A stretch of DNA of 10,960 bases from positions 1 to 10,960 of the forward strand of contig JAHEYX010000068.1 of the NCBI GenBank assembly GCA_023251415.1, given 5' to 3'. The notes under the pieces were generated by a model. The model was not told the DNA's origin, made no database searches, and was given only the letters and a program-made list of their open reading frames with translations. The stretch comes from Chitinophagales bacterium. GTDB taxonomy: Bacteria; Bacteroidota; Bacteroidia; Chitinophagales; CAIODY01. The position numbers and the translations under genes were made by a program. Shown one piece after another: positions 1-7,650 of this stretch. Every line of letters starts with the position of its first letter. The stretch's first letter is position 1.

Positions 1-97
1 ATTTTAAATTCATTTCCGTTGTCTATTATTTTGGAATTGCTTTTTTGAAGTTAGGAAAATAAGTAAATTGCTGTAGTTCAAACCTCCAATAAAGCGC

Positions 98-105
98 TAT
101 GTTTG
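98..105 (+). promoter_or_regulatory. Candidate Bacteroidota -7 promoter element for the large secreted protein
   Basis: TATGTTTG matches the Bacteroidota -7 consensus TAnnTTTG exactly. The -33 partner is weak: the nearest clean TTG (68-70) is 27 bases away, too far, while TTCA at 77-80 is at about the right distance but is not consensus. Transcription would begin near 112 and leave a leader of about 80 bases before the ATG at 193. It also argues against the in-frame TTG start at 103, which lies inside this element. Confidence 0.4.
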
Positions 106-192
106 CCAACGCTATTTAAGAACTATAAAGCCAAACACCATACACCGAACTACGGTCTTTATTTTCTTAACTTACTAACCAACCTTAATTCA

Positions 193-3100
193 ATGAAATC
201 TACTTTTATGTTCATTGGTTTGTTGCTGTGTTATTTATTAGCATCAGCTCAAACCCCTAATTCTATTGCTGTTCAACAAAATTTACCGATCGGTTCTTCC
301 GGAAATGCCATCAAAGGTGTTGCATACGGCAATAATCTTTATGTTGCTGCTGGTAATGGCACTGCAGGCTGTATTTATACTTCCACCAATGCTACGGATT
401 GGCAAAAAGTTACGGATCCCAGTGTACCATCCGCCGCCTTATTCAATGATGCTGTATTTGGTGGGGGAGTTTATGTTTTAGTGGGAGATAACGGTGTAGT
501 CGTTTCTTCTACCAATGGAACCACTTGGACTGTTGCTAATTTGGGTATCTCGAATCGATTGAACGATGTAGCTTATTTGAATGGTAACTTTTACGTTGTG
601 GGTGATAATGATGCATTTTACACTTCTTCGAATGGGACCACGTGGTCAGCAGTTTCAATTGGTTCAACCGGATACCATTTAATGAGTATTGATTATGGTA
701 ATAATACTTTTGCGATAGGTGCCAGATTGACCAGTAGCAGTTGGGCTTATATATTCCGTTCTACTACTGGTACTTCCGGTTCGTGGCCGGTAGTGCTATT
801 GCCACAAGTTCAGGCAAATGGGCTTAATCAATTGCGTTTTTTAAAAAATAAATTCTACGTTTTTGATGCCTCCACCAGTGTTTGGAGTTCGTCGGATGCC
901 AGTTCATGGACAAATATTTCTTCGAGTACAGTCAATTTGCCGGGCGGAGGAACTAGCGTTTTAGGCACACCTAATCAATCTTTTACCGGTGTGTATGATG
1001 GTACTAAATTTTATTTTTATGGTACAGCTTCTTTTTATAATACTCCGGCACCACAAGGAGCGGTTTTCTCTTCTTCAGATGGCATTACATTTACCTTAGA
1101 AAGTAAAACCACTTCCATTAACGTAACGAATTCGGCATATTTAAACGGTTATTATTTTATAACAGGTAATGAAGGATTGGTTTATTCAATAAACGGAAGC
1201 AGCTATCAATACCCGTATGGAAGCTATAATGCGATAGCAACCAACGGTAGTTTATATGTAGCAGCAACTTCTTTTGCGTCAACAGAAGGAGGCATTTATA
1301 CCTCATCCAATTTTACTAACTGGACTAATCAAAACATTGGTGTTACTTATGCTTTGAACGGTGTTACATACGGTAATAATATGTTTGTTGCTGTTGGAAA
1401 TGTTGGTACAACAGCACGTTCAACAAACGGTACCTCATGGACCTTAGGTACAACCGGAGATGCAGATGGATTGAAGTCAGTGGCTTATGGCAATAATAAA
1501 TATGTTGCAGTAGGTAATCAAGGTAAAATAGTTTATTCGTCAGACGGTATCACTTGGACGCAAGCCAATAAAGATGGTGCTGCAGGTAGTAATTTTAATT
1601 CAGTAAAATATTTGAATAATCTATTTATAGCAGTTGGTGGGCAATTGGCCGCAACCGGCGTGGCGCGTTTAGCCTACTCTGCTGATGGTGTGAATTGGAC
1701 TACCAACTCACCTAGTGTAACCGGCAGTATTTCGGATATAGCTTATGATGGTTCTAAATATGTGCTATTCGGTCGTTTAAATAATAATACAGCTACAAGC
1801 CGTTTATTTTTTAGCTTAACAAGTACTAATATTACTACGGCTAGTTATTCCGGTATAACAACTATTCCGGCCTCCAGCTCCAATAATATTCCACTTGTAA
1901 TTGGTGGAAGCGGAACGATTGATTACAGTGGAGGTTATTTTGTAATTGGTACCAATCAAAATACAACACCATTTGATCCGTATCTGCTTACTTCAACTGA
2001 TGGTGCAACGTGGACCGTAACAGCAACAGCCGGAACGGGAAGATACAGAGGTATGATTAGTTCAGGAACTACTTTTTACGCAGTTGGTTTACTCGATTAT
2101 AAGGTAAAAATAATGATGGCAGCAGCTACACCAACGCTTGCTACAAGTGGCACTTTAACTTCATTTTCGGCATGTGCAGGTGCAACATCCAGCGCACAAA
2201 GCATTACTGTTAGCGGTACAAATTTAACCGGTGCTATTACTGTAGCAACTCCTAGTGGTTTTGAATTAGCCCTTACTTCCGGTGGACCTTATTCTTCCTC
2301 AATTAATCTTACACCCAGCAGTGGAACAGTTACAACAACTACTGTCTTTGTTCGATTAACGAATACAACAAGTGGCAGCCCTTCCGGTTCTGTTACCATT
2401 ACTTCAAGCGGCGCAACAACAATTAATGTATCGGTAAGTGGTGTAGTAACAAGTGTTGCAACCCCGGTAATAACCGCAGGCAGTTCAACAACGCTTTGCA
2501 GTGGTGGCTCTGTTTCATTGTCATCCAATGCTCCAAGTGGTAATCAATGGTATTTGAATGGTGGGGCAATAAGTGGAGCAATAAATACGAGCTATAGTAC
2601 TACCGCTGCCGGAAGCTATACGGTAATTGTTACTGTTGCCGGATGTTTGTCAGCAAGTTCGAATAGTATAGCTGTTGCGGTTAATACACCAACAACATGG
2701 TATTTAGATGCTGATAATGATGGATATTATATTTCAACTGCGTTGGCTTGCACCAGTCCTGGGGCCGGTTATAATCAAACGGCTACCAGCAGTGGGGATT
2801 GTAATGATAATGATAATTCGATACACAGTGCTAAACCGTATTATGTCGATGCTGATCATGATGGATATGGTACAGGAGGTATAGTGCAGTTATGCAGCAA
2901 CACCGCGCCATTTGGTTTTTCAGCAGTAAATACGGATTGCAATGATGCGAATGCAGCTATTAATCCTGGTGCAATAGAAGTGATTGATGGAATAGATAAC
3001 AATTGCAATACATTAATTGATGAAAATTTATGTGGGCCTGCGATTAATTTTGTCCCTACTTATGCAGCAGGAAGTTTAAGTGCTACTTGGACCAGTTACA

Positions 3101-4242
3101 CGACCTTTAATGATAGTTTATACTTTCAACGTGTAGGGTATAATTTTGCACCTACCAAAATTGCGGCAAGTGGTTTAAATAACCGTAGCGCTAGTGATAA
3201 TACGCCTGTAATTGGCTATACGTATGATGTTTGGGTGGAGGGACGTTGTAATGTAGATAGCAGTATTCAAAGTACAACACACCAGTCTGTTTTCATTCCG
3301 GGAGGTCCCTGTGATTTAAAAACTGTAACCATTACTTCAATAAATGCAACAATTAGTTGTCCGAGTATTTCAGCCACATTAACATGGACAGCTTCACCAA
3401 GTAATGCCTATCAAATTGCTTATCGAAAAATTTACCCGATTGTTACTGCCTATAAATACAAAAATGAACTTAATACCACCGCTGATTCAATAACGGTATT
3501 GGATGGAGTAGGGATTTATCAATTTTCGATCAGGGCTAAATGTACCGCTGCAGGAGCATCGTATGGTCCAAACAGTAATTTGGTAACCTATTCTTGTACA
3601 CAAAATTGCTTTGATAAAATTATTGATTTTGATGCGCATACCCAAGACATGGTCAATTGCAAGAAGATAATTTTAGATTGGACACCAACCAACTGTGATG
3701 CAATTCAAGGTTATCAAATTCGTTACCGCTTAGATAATAATCCTTATTATTCGGGGGTAACTATTCCGAATGTTCATCATTATACGTTTGTGGCAGCGGC
3801 TACCGGAGCCAATCGTAAATACCGATTTTATATTACACCGATTTTATGTGGTAATATCTATGCAACAAATAGTAACATAGATAGTGCAACTATTAATTAT
3901 CTGGCTGCACAACCGAATAGTTGTCCATTAACGGTACGACTAGTCAATGATGAAGAATCCATAGAAATACATGAACCGGCTATACTTGAAACAGTAATTA
4001 ATGTGCAACCAAATCCAAGTAATGGAATAGCAGAATTAACTGTTCAAAACCAAGGTCAAATTCGTTCTATTGATTTAGTCAATATGTATGGGCAATTAAT
4101 AAGAACATACCAATTAGAAGCCGATCAAAACAGTTTAAAAATTCAAGAAACCAACTTAACTGCCGGACAATATTTATTTGTTATCAAAGATGGTAATGGT
4201 CAATTGATTGCTAAACAAATTTGGATGGTAACGAAAGACTAA
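193..4242 (+). CDS. Large secreted multidomain protein: propeller-like repeats, MopE-type metal-binding segment, T9SS sorting tail
   Basis: 1349 residues from the ATG at 193. That start is chosen because it opens a clear signal peptide (MKSTFMFIGLLLCYLLASA, cleavage before QTP); a TTG 30 codons upstream would only add a polar tail. Residues about 42-642 hold about 14 repeats of the pattern G-x-x-Y-G-N-N-x-[YF]-V-A-V-G followed by YSSDG-x-TW, like BNR/Asp-box or sortilin-type propeller blades. Residues about 651-753 are a beta domain beginning FSACAG with a PSGFEL core. Residues about 756-832 are Ig/PKD-like with two cysteines. Residues about 835-944 are a MopE-type acidic segment (DADNDGYY, DCNDND, DADHDGYG, DCNDAN, NPGA, DGIDNNCN), expected to bind Ca or another metal. 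Cysteine-containing fibronectin-III-like modules start near 945, 1039 and 1138. The end, from about 1268 (NVQPNPSNG...VNMYGQLI...AGQYLFVIKDG), is a type A T9SS sorting domain. The protein is therefore probably exported by Sec, then T9SS, to the surface or medium. Its ligand or substrate is unknown; no catalytic motif was seen. Confidence 0.93.
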   Translation: MKSTFMFIGLLLCYLLASAQTPNSIAVQQNLPIGSSGNAIKGVAYGNNLYVAAGNGTAGCIYTSTNATDWQKVTDPSVPSAALFNDAVFGGGVYVLVGDNGVVVSSTNGTTWTVANLGISNRLNDVAYLNGNFYVVGDNDAFYTSSNGTTWSAVSIGSTGYHLMSIDYGNNTFAIGARLTSSSWAYIFRSTTGTSGSWPVVLLPQVQANGLNQLRFLKNKFYVFDASTSVWSSSDASSWTNISSSTVNLPGGGTSVLGTPNQSFTGVYDGTKFYFYGTASFYNTPAPQGAVFSSSDGITFTLESKTTSINVTNSAYLNGYYFITGNEGLVYSINGSSYQYPYGSYNAIATNGSLYVAATSFASTEGGIYTSSNFTNWTNQNIGVTYALNGVTYGNNMFVAVGNVGTTARSTNGTSWTLGTTGDADGLKSVAYGNNKYVAVGNQGKIVYSSDGITWTQANKDGAAGSNFNSVKYLNNLFIAVGGQLAATGVARLAYSADGVNWTTNSPSVTGSISDIAYDGSKYVLFGRLNNNTATSRLFFSLTSTNITTASYSGITTIPASSSNNIPLVIGGSGTIDYSGGYFVIGTNQNTTPFDPYLLTSTDGATWTVTATAGTGRYRGMISSGTTFYAVGLLDYKVKIMMAAATPTLATSGTLTSFSACAGATSSAQSITVSGTNLTGAITVATPSGFELALTSGGPYSSSINLTPSSGTVTTTTVFVRLTNTTSGSPSGSVTITSSGATTINVSVSGVVTSVATPVITAGSSTTLCSGGSVSLSSNAPSGNQWYLNGGAISGAINTSYSTTAAGSYTVIVTVAGCLSASSNSIAVAVNTPTTWYLDADNDGYYISTALACTSPGAGYNQTATSSGDCNDNDNSIHSAKPYYVDADHDGYGTGGIVQLCSNTAPFGFSAVNTDCNDANAAINPGAIEVIDGIDNNCNTLIDENLCGPAINFVPTYAAGSLSATWTSYTTFNDSLYFQRVGYNFAPTKIAASGLNNRSASDNTPVIGYTYDVWVEGRCNVDSSIQSTTHQSVFIPGGPCDLKTVTITSINATISCPSISATLTWTASPSNAYQIAYRKIYPIVTAYKYKNELNTTADSITVLDGVGIYQFSIRAKCTAAGASYGPNSNLVTYSCTQNCFDKIIDFDAHTQDMVNCKKIILDWTPTNCDAIQGYQIRYRLDNNPYYSGVTIPNVHHYTFVAAATGANRKYRFYITPILCGNIYATNSNIDSATINYLAAQPNSCPLTVRLVNDEESIEIHEPAILETVINVQPNPSNGIAELTVQNQGQIRSIDLVNMYGQLIRTYQLEADQNSLKIQETNLTAGQYLFVIKDGNGQLIAKQIWMVTKD

Positions 4243-4260
4243 AAATTACAATTATAAATG

Positions 4261-4294
4261 AAAGGGAGTTGTTAACTAACAGCTCCCTTTTTTT
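4261..4294 (+). terminator. Rho-independent terminator after the T9SS protein
   Basis: A 13-bp stem (4261-4273 with 4278-4290, one G-T pair) has a 4-base loop (AACT) and runs into seven T residues at 4288-4294. It starts 18 bases after the stop codon. It separates the secreted protein from the collar-gene cluster. Confidence 0.92.
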
Positions 4295-4676
4295 ATGCAA
4301 AAGGGCCAATAGATGGAGGACGTATTTACTGTCGGCACCAGTTAAATATTTTCAGTATACTTATCCACATTCTCCTGAATCAGGTACCTGTTAAACACGA
4401 GCTAAAAAGCAAGCGGTTAGTAGCCTGAAACGGTAAGGGGCTGAATTAATAAATTGCAAGCACTACTTAATCAGTAATTAAGCAGTATTAAAAAAACGTA
4501 ATAAGATAAAATACAAGTTAATATATTATATAAAAGCGAGAATGATAATGGAGGGTGCTTTGGTCATTAGACTACAAAAAATGGTTATTCGCAACAAAGC
4601 CCTTTGATGAACTTAAAACTTATCCTACATTGTAGCGCAATTTATTTTTTAACAATTAAACCCCCCTAAAAAATTT
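4295..4676. other. 382-base intergenic region with inverted repeats, no convincing gene
   Basis: No open frame of credible length is present; the longest small one noted (ATG at 4542 to TGA at 4607, 21 codons) has no support. The region holds a perfect 10-bp palindrome CAGGTACCTG at 4381-4390, a short inverted repeat CTTAAT/ATTAAG at 4466-4471 and 4477-4482, and a longer-range pair AGGGTGCTTTG (4552-4562) with CAAAGCCCT (4595-4603), whose arms match apart from two extra bases. The stretch 4490-4540 is very AT-rich. The region most likely carries the control sequences for the collar genes. No tRNA or other recognisable RNA was seen. Confidence 0.6.
4603..4633 (+). promoter_or_regulatory. Weak candidate promoter for the collar-gene cluster
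   Basis: TTTG at 4603-4606 is followed after 19 bases by TACATTGT at 4626-4633, a partial match to TAnnTTTG at the correct spacing. Transcription would start near 4640, about 35 bases before the first collar gene. The -7 box is imperfect, so this is only a candidate. Confidence 0.3.
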
Positions 4677-5219
4677 ATGGAAGGTACAATGGCAGAAATC
4701 CGCTTATTCGCGGGAAATTTCGCTCCCAAATCTTGGAGTTATTGTAATGGGACATTAATGTCCATTTCAACTAACACCGCATTGTTTTCATTATTAGGAA
4801 CCACTTACGGAGGTAATGGTCAAACTACGTTTGCTTTACCGGATTTCAGAGGCCGTGTTGCTTTTGGAACCGGACAAGGAGCTGGACTTTCATCTGTTAC
4901 ATTAGGTGAAATGGCCGGCACACCAAACGTTACATTAATTTCAACCAATTTACCTCCTCACAATCACATTTTAACAGGAGGAATTAGATTAAATGCTAAT
5001 GCAGATGCAAGTGACAGTGGAACAGATCCTTCTAACCGTAAATTAAGTAATGGTTCTGCAGCGTATTCGGCGCAAACACCTAACACAGGATTAGCACCAA
5101 TTCCTATTAGTGGTCCAACAACTGTCGCCGGATCAAGTGCACCGATTAATATAATGCCGCCATATTTAGGCCTAAATTATATTATATGTATTTATGGTAT
5201 TTTTCCATCACGCCCCTAA
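4677..5219 (+). CDS. Phage tail collar domain protein, MdpB-like (paralogue 1)
   Basis: 180 residues. Residues about 6-60 (EIRLFAGNFAPKSWSYCNG ... LPDFRGRV) are a clear phage tail collar domain as found in COG4675, the microcystin-dependent protein (MdpB) family. The rest follows the family pattern: a glycine-rich turn FGTGQGAG, a LPPHNH motif near residue 97 and the closing segment MPPYLGLNYIICIYGIFPSR. The length is typical of the family. There is no signal peptide. In phage T4 related domains sit in the short tail fibre gp12, where histidines bind zinc; whether the HNH here does so is inference. No other phage genes are near, so this is unlikely to be part of a prophage. It is the first of three tandem copies, 35 bases before the next, probably cotranscribed. 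The cellular role of the family is not established. Confidence 0.93.
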   Translation: MEGTMAEIRLFAGNFAPKSWSYCNGTLMSISTNTALFSLLGTTYGGNGQTTFALPDFRGRVAFGTGQGAGLSSVTLGEMAGTPNVTLISTNLPPHNHILTGGIRLNANADASDSGTDPSNRKLSNGSAAYSAQTPNTGLAPIPISGPTTVAGSSAPINIMPPYLGLNYIICIYGIFPSRP

Positions 5220-5254
5220 TTAACCAATTATTAACTCATTAAATTAACAAAAAC

Positions 5255-5800
5255 ATGGAAGGAACAATAGGAGAAATCCGCTTATTTGCAGGCAATTTTG
5301 CTCCAATGAATTGGGCATTTTGCGGTGGCACTTTAATGTCAATTGCTGAATATACAGCACTTTATTCAATACTAGGCACTGCTTTCGGTGGTGATGGTAA
5401 TGTAACTTTCGCTTTGCCAGATTTACGCGGTCGCGTACCGGTTGGTACAGGTAACGGTCCGGGTCTTTCAAATTTTGATTTAGGCCAAACGGGTGGTTCA
5501 ACGACAGTAACATTGAATTCAACCAACTTACCGACGCATAGTCACCTTGCGAATGGTAATATTACGATACAAGCTGTTTCAAATGCAACAGATGCAAGCA
5601 CCGATCCAAGTGGTCGCTATTTATCTAATGCTGTTACGGCTTATAGCGGAAACTTAAGTGAATCGGCACAAATGCAACCAACTCCGTATAATGTAGCATC
5701 AAATTATTTAGGTAACAACTTACCTTTGAATATTGTTGCTCCTTATACAGGAATGAATTATGTGATTTGTTTGGAAGGTATTTATCCATCCAGACCATAA
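5255..5800 (+). CDS. Phage tail collar domain protein, MdpB-like (paralogue 2)
   Basis: 181 residues, opening MEGTIGEIRLFAGNFAPMNW. The collar domain covers residues about 6-60 and ends LPDLRGRV, with PVGTGNGPG after it. The histidine motif is LPTHSH and the end is VAPYTGMNYVICLEGIYPSR. It is collinear with its two neighbours over the whole length; the most variable part lies between the histidine motif and the C-terminal segment, where the three copies share ADAS- or TDAS-like and SN-A--YS positions but little else. That fits a conserved collar base with a diversified distal part. It lacks a signal peptide. Spacing of 35 bases from copy 1 and 99 bases to copy 3 fits one operon, with a hairpin in the second gap. 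Confidence 0.93.
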   Translation: MEGTIGEIRLFAGNFAPMNWAFCGGTLMSIAEYTALYSILGTAFGGDGNVTFALPDLRGRVPVGTGNGPGLSNFDLGQTGGSTTVTLNSTNLPTHSHLANGNITIQAVSNATDASTDPSGRYLSNAVTAYSGNLSESAQMQPTPYNVASNYLGNNLPLNIVAPYTGMNYVICLEGIYPSRP

Positions 5801-5806
5801 GCATTA

Positions 5807-5849
5807 GCTTTTAAAGGAATTTATTTGTTCCGATTGTCCTTTAATAAGC
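5807..5849 (+). other. Intercistronic hairpin between collar paralogues 2 and 3
   Basis: GCTTTTAAAGGA (5807-5818) and TCCTTTAATAAGC (5837-5849) are inverted complements apart from one bulged base, around an 18-base loop. No T run follows, so it is not a typical intrinsic terminator. It could be an RNA-processing or partial-attenuation element that changes the dose of copy 3 relative to copies 1 and 2; that role is inferred. Confidence 0.5.
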
Positions 5850-5899
5850 ATTATAACTTAAATCAGAACATTTTTAAACAATCAAAATAAAACATAATC

Positions 5900-6445
5900 A
5901 TGGAAGGTACAATAGGAGAAATCCGTTTATTCGCCGGCACTTTTGCTCCCAAAAGTTGGGGCTATTGCAATGGCGCAATTCAAAACATTTCAGCAAATAC
6001 AGCTTTGTTTTCAATACTAGGAACCACTTATGGTGGTAATGGTACATCTACGTTTGCATTACCAGATTTTCAAAGCCGTATGGCAATGGGAACCGGAACC
6101 CCTCCGGGCGGATCAGCGATTAACTGTGGTGATAAATCCGGTGCAGAAACTGCTTTGATGACTGTAGCTAATATGCCTGCGCATAACCATAGTTTAGTTG
6201 GTAACTTGACCGTAAATGCAAATGCGGACGCTAGTGATTCCAATAATGTTCCAACCGGTCGTTATTTGAGTAATGGAGCTACATTATATAGCGCCACTGC
6301 TGATGAACCGGCAACTACAGGAGTTAATGTCATTAGTATTCCTACCACATCAACTGGTAATGGGATGCCATTTAGTACGTTGCCGCCTTTTTTAGGTATG
6401 AATTACATCATTTGTATGTACGGTGTTTATCCATATAGAGGATAG
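5900..6445 (+). CDS. Phage tail collar domain protein, MdpB-like (paralogue 3)
   Basis: 181 residues, opening MEGTIGEIRLFAGTFAPKSW. The collar domain covers residues about 6-60 but ends LPDFQSRM, so the RGR of copies 1 and 2 is replaced by QSR. The histidine motif is MPAHNH and the end is LPPFLGMNYIICMYGVYPYRG. An extra cysteine occurs in SAINCGDKSG, where the others have hydrophobic or polar residues. No signal peptide is present. It is the last of the three tandem copies and is closed by a strong terminator at 6458-6494. The family is often annotated as tail fibre or phage tail protein, but no phage context exists here. Confidence 0.93.
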   Translation: MEGTIGEIRLFAGTFAPKSWGYCNGAIQNISANTALFSILGTTYGGNGTSTFALPDFQSRMAMGTGTPPGGSAINCGDKSGAETALMTVANMPAHNHSLVGNLTVNANADASDSNNVPTGRYLSNGATLYSATADEPATTGVNVISIPTTSTGNGMPFSTLPPFLGMNYIICMYGVYPYRG

Positions 6446-6457
6446 TATTATTAAACC

Positions 6458-6494
6458 GGAGTCCTTGTTCAATTTGGCAAGGACTCCATTTTTT
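6458..6494 (+). terminator. Rho-independent terminator after the collar-gene trio
   Basis: A perfect 10-bp stem GGAGTCCTTG (6458-6467) / CAAGGACTCC (6478-6487) with a 10-base loop is followed by A and six T residues (6489-6494). It starts 12 bases after the third collar gene and ends only 9 bases before the ATG of the next gene. The collar trio and the downstream pair are therefore either separate units or joined by read-through. Confidence 0.9.
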
Positions 6495-6503
6495 ACTTCA
6501 CAC

Positions 6504-7637
6504 ATGAAATTTATTATAGGCGTTTTACTTTGTCGCTCTCAAGCCTATCCAAGCTTAAACATGGAATTTATTAAAGGCTTAAAGATGGAATTAGCTTTTA
6601 AAGGAATTGCAGAGCAAATTAAAGTGATTACAGAAAATATACAATTTGGAACAAGTGAGACTGAAATAACCGCTTTAGGTGAAAAATTACTATTGGAAGA
6701 AGATGCTTCCATTATCATTGCATTTTCGGATACTAAAAGCACGCTTGGGTTACAAGAACTTTGCGCTGCTTCTAATAAATTATTGCTCGTTGTGAATACA
6801 GGAGCCGATTATCCTACACTTGCTGAAAATGCTACTACTACATTAATCCATTCTTTAAACTTTGCCTATCATAGTTTTTTAAGCGGTAAAAAAGCCGCTG
6901 AAAAAACACCCATCAGTGCAAGCAATAGTTGCGCTTTCTTTGATTCTGGTTTCCATCAACACATTGCTATGTTAAATGCCTTTCAAAAGGCTGGAGGGCA
7001 ATTTGGCAATCATTGTGTTTCTCAATTGGATGTCGATAGCATTAAAATTTCTGGTTTAACGGATTATTTAAATTCAACAACGGATGCAAAAATAATTTTA
7101 GCCTCTTACCATGGTGTTATGGCTAAAAGATTTATTGAAAACATAAAACCATTTATCGAAAACACAAAACACCTATTGTTTGGGGCACCATTGATGTTGA
7201 TTGAGTCAATAGTTGACGGTACGTCTCAAACCGGATTGGTAAATGGTTATACGCCGTGGATTCCTACTAATGATTCAGAAGAAAATATGGGCTTCGCTAA
7301 AATCGCTTCCGAAAATGGCGTACACGTTAGTATTTTTAGTCTATTGGGCTGGGAAACCGGTTTAATACTTAGTATATTAATTCAAAATCCGGATTTAAGT
7401 AAAGATATTGCTGGTTTTCTTACTGCATTAGGCAATGTAACTTTTGGTACACCGCGCGGTTGGTTTAATTACGATAAAAAATCACATTGCACTTACGGAC
7501 CATCCTATTTGGTACATCAGCAGGAAAAAGAAATACGGGTGGTTAATACTACAACGGAGACTTGGGAGAATTATCTAAATGATTCTAAAATTGAAGGCTT
7601 ATCCTCACAATGGAAAAATACTTATTTGTGTTATTAA
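6504..7637 (+). CDS. Periplasmic-binding-protein type I fold protein (Peripla_BP_6-like), no signal peptide
   Basis: 377 residues from the ATG at 6504. The start is chosen because KFIIGVLLCRSQAYPSLN aligns with strand 1 and the following loop of branched-chain amino acid receptor proteins (IGVLLPLSG-type), and NMEFIKGLKMEL with the next helix. A GTG start at 6423 would add a tail encoded by the end of the previous gene and its terminator. Family landmarks continue through the protein: LLLEEDASIIIAF (about 62-74), the domain 2 opening SCAFFDSGFHQHIAMLNAF, GLVNGYTPWIPT, GWETGLIL, and a closing TFGTPRGWFNYDKKSH like the Gxx-G-x-[IV]-x-[FY]-D segment. The N-terminus is a core beta strand rather than a leader, so a cytoplasmic location is likely, as for AmiC-type sensors. 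The ligand is unknown. No permease or ATPase genes accompany it. It is followed after 13 bases by the formyltransferase, and the two are probably cotranscribed. Confidence 0.75.
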   Translation: MKFIIGVLLCRSQAYPSLNMEFIKGLKMELAFKGIAEQIKVITENIQFGTSETEITALGEKLLLEEDASIIIAFSDTKSTLGLQELCAASNKLLLVVNTGADYPTLAENATTTLIHSLNFAYHSFLSGKKAAEKTPISASNSCAFFDSGFHQHIAMLNAFQKAGGQFGNHCVSQLDVDSIKISGLTDYLNSTTDAKIILASYHGVMAKRFIENIKPFIENTKHLLFGAPLMLIESIVDGTSQTGLVNGYTPWIPTNDSEENMGFAKIASENGVHVSIFSLLGWETGLILSILIQNPDLSKDIAGFLTALGNVTFGTPRGWFNYDKKSHCTYGPSYLVHQQEKEIRVVNTTTETWENYLNDSKIEGLSSQWKNTYLCY

Positions 7638-7650
7638 AAGATATACATCC

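Noticed and set aside
103..192. Earlier TTG start for the first large protein
   Set aside because: It would place a 30-residue polar tail before a clear signal peptide, and it overlaps a -7 promoter match; the ATG at 193 is better.
2289..2528. Minus-strand open frame within the first large protein
   Set aside because: A shadow of the threonine- and serine-rich coding strand; the same holds for the minus-strand frames at 5244-5522, 6545-6742, 7605-7853 and 9722-9922.
4542..4607. Small open frame of 21 codons in the gap before the collar genes
   Set aside because: Too short, without recognisable features or start signal; likely chance in intergenic DNA.
4677..6445. Prophage or phage-tail-like particle
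   Set aside because: No sheath, tube, baseplate, terminase, integrase or lysis gene is present; the collar proteins match the stand-alone MdpB family.
6423..6503. GTG start for the binding-fold gene overlapping the third collar gene
   Set aside because: The added residues are encoded by the end of the collar gene and its terminator hairpin and have no family counterpart.
6504..6536. Lipoprotein signal in MKFIIGVLLC
   Set aside because: The residues before Cys (VLL) do not fit a lipobox, and the segment matches the first core strand of the binding-protein fold.
7579..7650. ATG start for the formyltransferase inside the preceding gene
   Set aside because: The first strand of the formyltransferase fold begins at the ATG at 7651; the extra residues are an out-of-frame reading of the preceding gene.
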